The position numbers were made by a program, and so were the translations under genes. From positions 62,361 through 126,360 of the forward strand of contig JADDTR010000018.1 of assembly GCA_015345905.1 (NCBI GenBank): a stretch of 64,000 nt of DNA, read 5' to 3'. The notes under the pieces were generated by a model that ran no database searches, had not been told where the DNA came from, and saw nothing but the letters and a program-made list of their open reading frames with translations. Numbering within the stretch: the stretch's first letter is position 1; each line of letters begins with the position of its first letter. The stretch comes from Aotearoamyces nothofagi. Taxonomy: Eukaryota; Ascomycota; Leotiomycetes; Leotiales; Tympanidaceae. This document shows, piece after piece, positions 59,289 to 64,000 of this stretch.

Positions 59289-59979
59289 ACTATTCTGGCT
59301 AAAAAGACAACGGTGGGCGGCGCGGATGCTTCATAGAAAATAGAGACTAATGATCAAAGCGTCAATGGAAGATAGCTGGAATAATTAGCAACGCAATGAA
59401 CTTCAAATGAATTATGGTGTCCTTCTGCTTTCAGTGTCACAGAGGAGCAATGATTTCTAGCCTTCTCGTGATGGAATACTAAAAGCAAATGCTACTACCA
59501 GTTGCGAACACTGATCGCTATGGACGGGCTTTGGAAGTGATAACTCGGCGTCTTTGCCCTTGGTGCAAACGATCACCGCCTTCTCGAAACAGCACGGCAG
59601 TATCGCTGCTCGCGACAAGGGGGCCACATATTGTGACGGAAATGGCGTTGCCGCTAGAACAGGCTAAGAAGCTGGGACGGTGTGTCGAGCGTTATCGATA
59701 ACAGAGCGCAGTTCCACTTGGAGCATTGCCTTACAGTCTAGATTAGATTAGCACCTAGTGTCTTGCTCGTCATGTTTTCCTTCTTCCTTTCTCTCTTGTA
59801 GGCTATTCTTATAGGGCCTCCGTCCGCGCTTTCAACAATAGACAGAACTGCTTATTTGCTATCCCCATTGCTCTGGCGTCGAATGCAGCTATTGGGTCGG
59901 GCTTGCTTAGCCCCAGAGAATAAGGCCAACAGAAGCGGCAGCTCATCCCGAGCCAAGGGAGTACTGTAAGAGAGCGAGG
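59289..59979. other. Intergenic region chorismate synthase / gamma-glutamyltransferase
   Basis: 691 bp containing the ARO2 3' UTR and the gamma-glutamyltransferase promoter. A 70-codon plus-strand frame (59489-59701) has no recognisable feature and is not called. Confidence 0.5.
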
Positions 59980-62167
59980 ATGCGCTTCGACGGTGAGTGC
60001 TATAATATGGTGTATTGGCTGGCGAGCGAGTATACAATAAACTGACGGGGGGTAGTTGGATGTCGCAATGGCTCACGGTTATTGCGAGCCTACTTATTAG
60101 CATCGCTCGTGATCTTGGCCAGCCAAGCTGCACCCTTTCTGGCCCGAACAGACGACAGGGGAGCGGTCGCAAGTGAGAGTTCTATATGTAGTAATATCGG
60201 CATAGAGCTGCTTAGGAGAGGTGTACGTATCTAGGGAGCAACCATTTCTTGCTATGCATCCAGCATGCTTATCAAATTATACAGGGCAATGCCGCAGATG
60301 CTTTGGTCGGCACTACATTATGTGTCGGGGTGATAGGTGTGTATTAGAAATCCCTAGCATAAATCCTCGCGCTCATTGAAACCAGGCATGTATCATAGTG
60401 GGATTGGCGGCGGCGGCTTCATGCTTGTTCGTGGCCCAGATGGGGAATATGAGTCGATCGACTTTCGAGAAACGGCCCCGGCAGCTGCCTATGAAGACAT
60501 GTATGAGAACTTTACTATTGGAAGTATATATGGAGGTCTAGCAAGTGGCGTTCCGGGTGAGATCCGAGGCTTGGAGTATCTGCACAATAAGTACGGCGTA
60601 GGTCGCTTCTCCTAAGTAACGGTGGTGTGTCTCTGATATTTAAGCAGGTTCTTCCATGGCAAGCGGTATGCAACCCGGCAATCTATGTTGCAAGAAATGG
60701 TTTCACAGGTATGTGGTAGAAAAAATACCTGAGGATATGTTCTCATACCATATTTAGTGACCGAAGACCTGGTTCGATATATGTCCTTTGCCATATCCGA
60801 AACTGGACTCAATTTCCTTATCGACGATCCTTTCTGGGCCCTTGACTTTGCACCAACCGGTATATCTTCCTCAAGGAGTGAAATGTAATAACTCCCTAAT
60901 TCGTGGATAGGAACACTTGTTAAACTGGGCGACGTAATAACCCGGAAGAGATATGCGGAGTAGGTCGTCTTACCCTGCTGTTGATCCAAAGTTAATGTGT
61001 TGTAGCACTCTTGAGACAATTGCTAAGGAAGGCGCACAAGCTTTTTATAATGGTCCTATAGGTATTCCTTCAAATCTTTAACACAAGCATAGGTGCTGAT
61101 GTTTCATAGCCGAAGCAACTATTAGAGCTGTTCAAGCTACGAATGGATCTATGACATTGGAAGATCTAGCGGATTATGACATCTCAATTAGAGATCCTAT
61201 ACAGATAGATTATCGAGGCTACAAGCTCTACTCGACCGGTGCTCCCAGTAGCGGCGCTGTCGCACTAAGCATTTTCAAGACAATCGAAGGCTACGACATG
61301 AGCAATCCCAAACTTCTAAATCTAAGCACCCACAGATTCGACGAGGCTATCAGATTTGCATATGGTGCGCATAATGAGCTAGGTGATCCTGACTTCGTAG
61401 ATGAGATTGATCTCTTTGAGGCTCAGATGTTGAATGAGTCAACGGCAACTGAGATTCGTGGCAAGATCTCAGATTATCACACAAGGAATGTTTCAGCATA
61501 TAATCCCAAAAATCTGACATCTCCCGATACTGCGGGGACTTCTCATATTGTGACGGCAGATGTGTCCGGGTTATCTATCTCTTTGACAACCACGATTAAC
61601 CTCCTCTTCGGTTCTCAGCTCATCGTGCCCGAGACAGGTTCGTTATTACCTAAGTGCCCTTAAATGGCCTCTCTGACTGAAAAAATTACAGGGATTATAA
61701 TGAATAACGAAATGAATGATTTCTCAATCCCTGGCATCTCGAATGCCTTCGGCTACGTCCCTTCTCCAGCCAATTTCATCCGACCTGGCAAACGGCCTCT
61801 ATCTTCTATTACCCCAATCATTGCCGAATACCCCGATGGCTCTCTTTATGTCTCGGTTGGTGCTGCTGGTGGCTCACGCATCATCACTGCCACCATCCAG
61901 GCCCTATGGCACGTGCTTGATCACGGTATGACAATGCCTGAAGCGCTGGAGCAGCCAAGATTGCACGATCAGCTATTACCCAATCACGTTACATTCGAGT
62001 ATGCGTTTGATAATTCTACTGTAGAATACATGGTTGAACGCGGCCATAACGTGGAATGGGTTGCAGTGGGACCGAGCTCCGTGCAGGGGCTTAGGAGACT
62101 GTCAAATGGCACTTTCGAGGCGGCTAGTGAACCAAGACAAAAAAACAGTGGTGGTTTTGCGATATAG
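59980..62167 (+). CDS. Gamma-glutamyltransferase (gamma-glutamyl transpeptidase)
   Basis: Cleaves or transfers the gamma-glutamyl group of glutathione and gamma-glutamyl compounds, at the vacuole or cell surface. Exons are 59980-59992 (13 nt), 60056-60222, 60285-60336, 60386-60597, 60648-60708, 60758-60859, 60911-60959, 61006-61061, 61110-61637 and 61692-62167: 571 residues. The micro-exon codes MRFD and joins VGCRNGSRLLRAYLLASLVILASQA, a signal or membrane anchor. Then come RGAVASESSICSNIGIELLRRGGNAADALVGT, MYHSGIGGGGFML and FRETAPAAA. The autoprocessing/catalytic Thr is in TAGTSHIV, followed by GIIMNNEMNDFS and GAAGGSRIITATIQAL. All nine introns fit phase. It lies 7 kb from 5-oxoprolinase. 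Confidence 0.9.
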
Positions 62168-63526
62168 AATATTCTTAATTAGAGGCAGGCTATTTGACGG
62201 GATTATACCCAATATAGAAGTTCGTCAGCCTTCTGATTACGTGTGTTAGGTGATGTATGCCTATATTTAGGGTTATATAGAACATTTTCCAGCTATAGTC
62301 AATCAAAGATTCATCAAGTTCTTAGCCAATAACTGACAGGAGGGGGTTGTTCTTTACACAGCGTTTACAGTGTGATAAGTTTCGACGAAATGACCCATCT
62401 CACAAATGCACAGAGAAACGTTCCAGTAGAAGAGATGATGTCAATGCTATTAGCCAGTCTGAGCGTGACGGTACGGAATAGGAGCCATCATCCGTTCTAA
62501 TATAATGCAGCACCTGTCTTTCAGTACGGCAGACTAAGGAGCATTCATAACGTCTGGCGTTGCTTTGAATGACGCTGCAATGCTTAACAATACGGTCAGT
62601 AAGTCCTCATGCAATCTATTATGGGTATAGAAGACGTACCGTATGATAATTACGTCCAAATAAACCGGTCTATTCATCTATGGTATAGACCACCAGGCTA
62701 TGCCATTCCTTCGGACTTCATTACTCTCTCTCTCTGACCCTGAAGATTCTCTAGCCATGTAATAGTTGGCATTCCTAGGAAGAGTATGCCGACATTGATA
62801 TTACGGCTCGGGGCGGAACAGCTGGGCGTTCACTATCTAGGCCATGATTTGGACCCCCAATGCTGCTCGCAACGCTCCTGCCATGAATTCACAGAGCATT
62901 CGTACCGAGTGGAGAAGCATAGCTTTCAAGCGTTTGGATAGAGGTGCTTCCACTCGCATTTCGAGAACATCTCCTCCTCCGGCTGCCTTGCAAAGATCTT
63001 CGATACGCCATAAAGGACAAGGAGTATGAGAGGCGTGAGCGTCGACAGAGCATAGCTGAAGTTGACGAGAGTAGTGATGAAGATTAGGAGATTGAGGATC
63101 AGGGAGCCAAGGTTGCTGAGAGCCATTGGAAGAAGGACAAGTCGCGCCTCTGCGCGAGACGGTTCTTGCGGGAGCTCTGTCTTGTTCCCTCCGACTATGT
63201 CCAATGCATTGTGTAGGTGCAGCTCGAACCTCGAGGTCGCAATGTTAATGCGATTATCGGTTGGTCTCAGGTCGTTCGTTACTGCGTCGTTCGTTATTTT
63301 ACGGCCATAGCGCCGAGGTACAGGGGGTTCAGGGCACTTGCCTCCCTGACGGGTAAATGGCTTACTAAATGGCCATTGGGCCTAGCATTGAAGCGTCGCT
63401 GTCGAGGCGGTAAATCCCAGCAGTTTCGCTATTTGAAGAGAACCAGCTTTAGCACACTGGAAACGAGCAGTTATGAATTCATGTTGCTTGTAGTTCTGCA
63501 GTCTCTGATGATGACTCACTCTTATC
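62168..63526. other. Intergenic region with a decayed coding-like stretch
   Basis: 62168-62980 is AT-rich with no gene seen. Between about 62985 and 63534 the plus strand reads a charged, coding-like sequence with segments such as KDKEYERRERRQSIAEVDESSDED, KKDKSRLCARRFLREL and GRNVNAIIGWSQVVRY. It looks like a broken reading frame of an unrecognised family. It could be a gene relic or part of an old mobile element. The opposite strand has a 92-codon hydrophobic frame (62926-63204) that is probably only its shadow. Confidence 0.35.
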
Positions 63527-64000
63527 ATGTCTGAAGTTTCTCTCGAGCTTGACCGGCTTAAACTATCATGTACTACTGCCAAGACTAGATTGACTGTCAC
63601 ATCCATTCTCAAGCTGAAGTGCTCGGATCCACACGTTTGCTCACTCCCTGCTGAGGACCTGCTTGAGCTGTTGATATCAGGCAATGCCTGGGTCTCTCGT
63701 GGAAGAGCCTGTTGTCTAGACTTCAGATTTTTCTCTAGCGAAGGATACCTGGATGAAGCGCTAAATCCTGACCTTCTGGAGCAGCTTGCACAGTCTCTAC
63801 GAGATGCACCTGTAAGTCTCATACGAAGCCTCTGTGCCTCTATACTAACATAATGCAGTTATGGCGGCAGTTATTCTTGTCTCCTACACTTGAATTCCCG
63901 GATGGTCATGGAGCTGCTGGCTCTCATCCTGGGTTCTCCATCAAAGTCAACCATATTCTGCCACAGGTTTCACCTAAAGGGAGCGTCGACAACTCTGTAT
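63527..64000 (+). CDS. Unrecognised protein, 5' part (runs off the window)
   Basis: The first exon, 63527-63811, codes 95 residues (MSEVSLELDRLKLSCTTAKTR, CSLPAEDLLELLISG, GYLDEALNPDLLEQLAQSLRDAP). A typical intron, GTAAGT to ATGCAG (63812-63858) with the branch-like CTAAC, precedes a second exon in the same phase reading LWRQLFLSPTLEFPDGHGAAG and on to the window end. The clean splice and continued open frame support a real gene. The family is not recognised. Confidence 0.5.

Noticed and set aside
60060-60175. Gamma-glutamyltransferase start MSQWLTVIASLLISIA with an apparent frameshift
   Set aside because: The 13-nt first exon at 59980 with a proper intron gives a clean in-phase N-terminus, so the gene need not be broken.

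Overview
This 64 kb window is nuclear DNA of a filamentous ascomycete (Pezizomycotina). The genes are split by many short (about 45-80 bp) GT-AG introns with CTRAC-type branch sites. They encode typical fungal proteins (RHO1, ELP1, ALG14, ALG11, COX18, a DUF3984 protein, a CFEM GPI protein, a DAL5-type transporter). A divergent pair of secreted pectinases at the left end suggests a plant-associated or plant-degrading lifestyle. I cannot place it below subphylum. No rRNA, tRNA, CRISPR array or intact transposon was recognised.

Layout. 0-5 kb: 5' end of an endopolygalacturonase (minus) and a complete pectin methylesterase (plus), diverging from a 3.6 kb intergenic region full of tandem repeats. 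5.5-27 kb: a dense housekeeping block with TRAPPC2L/TCA17, ALG14, mitochondrial ribosomal protein uL24m, RHO1, ELP1, a DUF3984 protein, a DUF7918 protein, ALG11, COX18 and a large SNF1-activating (CaMKK-like) kinase. 27-44.5 kb: sparse and repeat-rich, with a CFEM GPI-anchored protein, the ribonucleotide reductase large subunit and a WecC-type nucleotide-sugar dehydrogenase that has a long N-terminal extension. 44.5-47.5 kb: another repeat island. 47.5-62.2 kb: an ATP-dependent 5-oxoprolinase joined in frame to an upstream alpha/beta-hydrolase, a divergent DAL5-family transporter, lipoate-protein ligase, chorismate synthase and gamma-glutamyltransferase. 62.2-64 kb: a decayed coding-like stretch and the start of an unrecognised gene.

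The most notable observation is the hydrolase/5-oxoprolinase locus (47548-53095). The hydrolase frame has no stop before the start codon of the oxoprolinase. A canonical 65 bp intron just after that ATG decides between a 1605-residue two-enzyme fusion (spliced) and a stand-alone hydrolase (retained). The locus shares a promoter of about 0.7 kb, rich in HGATAR (AreA-like) motifs, with the transporter, and gamma-glutamyltransferase lies 7 kb away. Together these look like a pyroglutamate/gamma-glutamyl salvage neighbourhood feeding glutamate. The second theme is the repeat islands: many unrelated short tandem units, with a recurrent TACTGTAC-type motif, confined to large intergenic regions next to secreted or cell-surface genes and a few others.

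Exon coordinates were worked out by hand from splice signals, reading-frame phase and family conservation. Transcript evidence is not available here.
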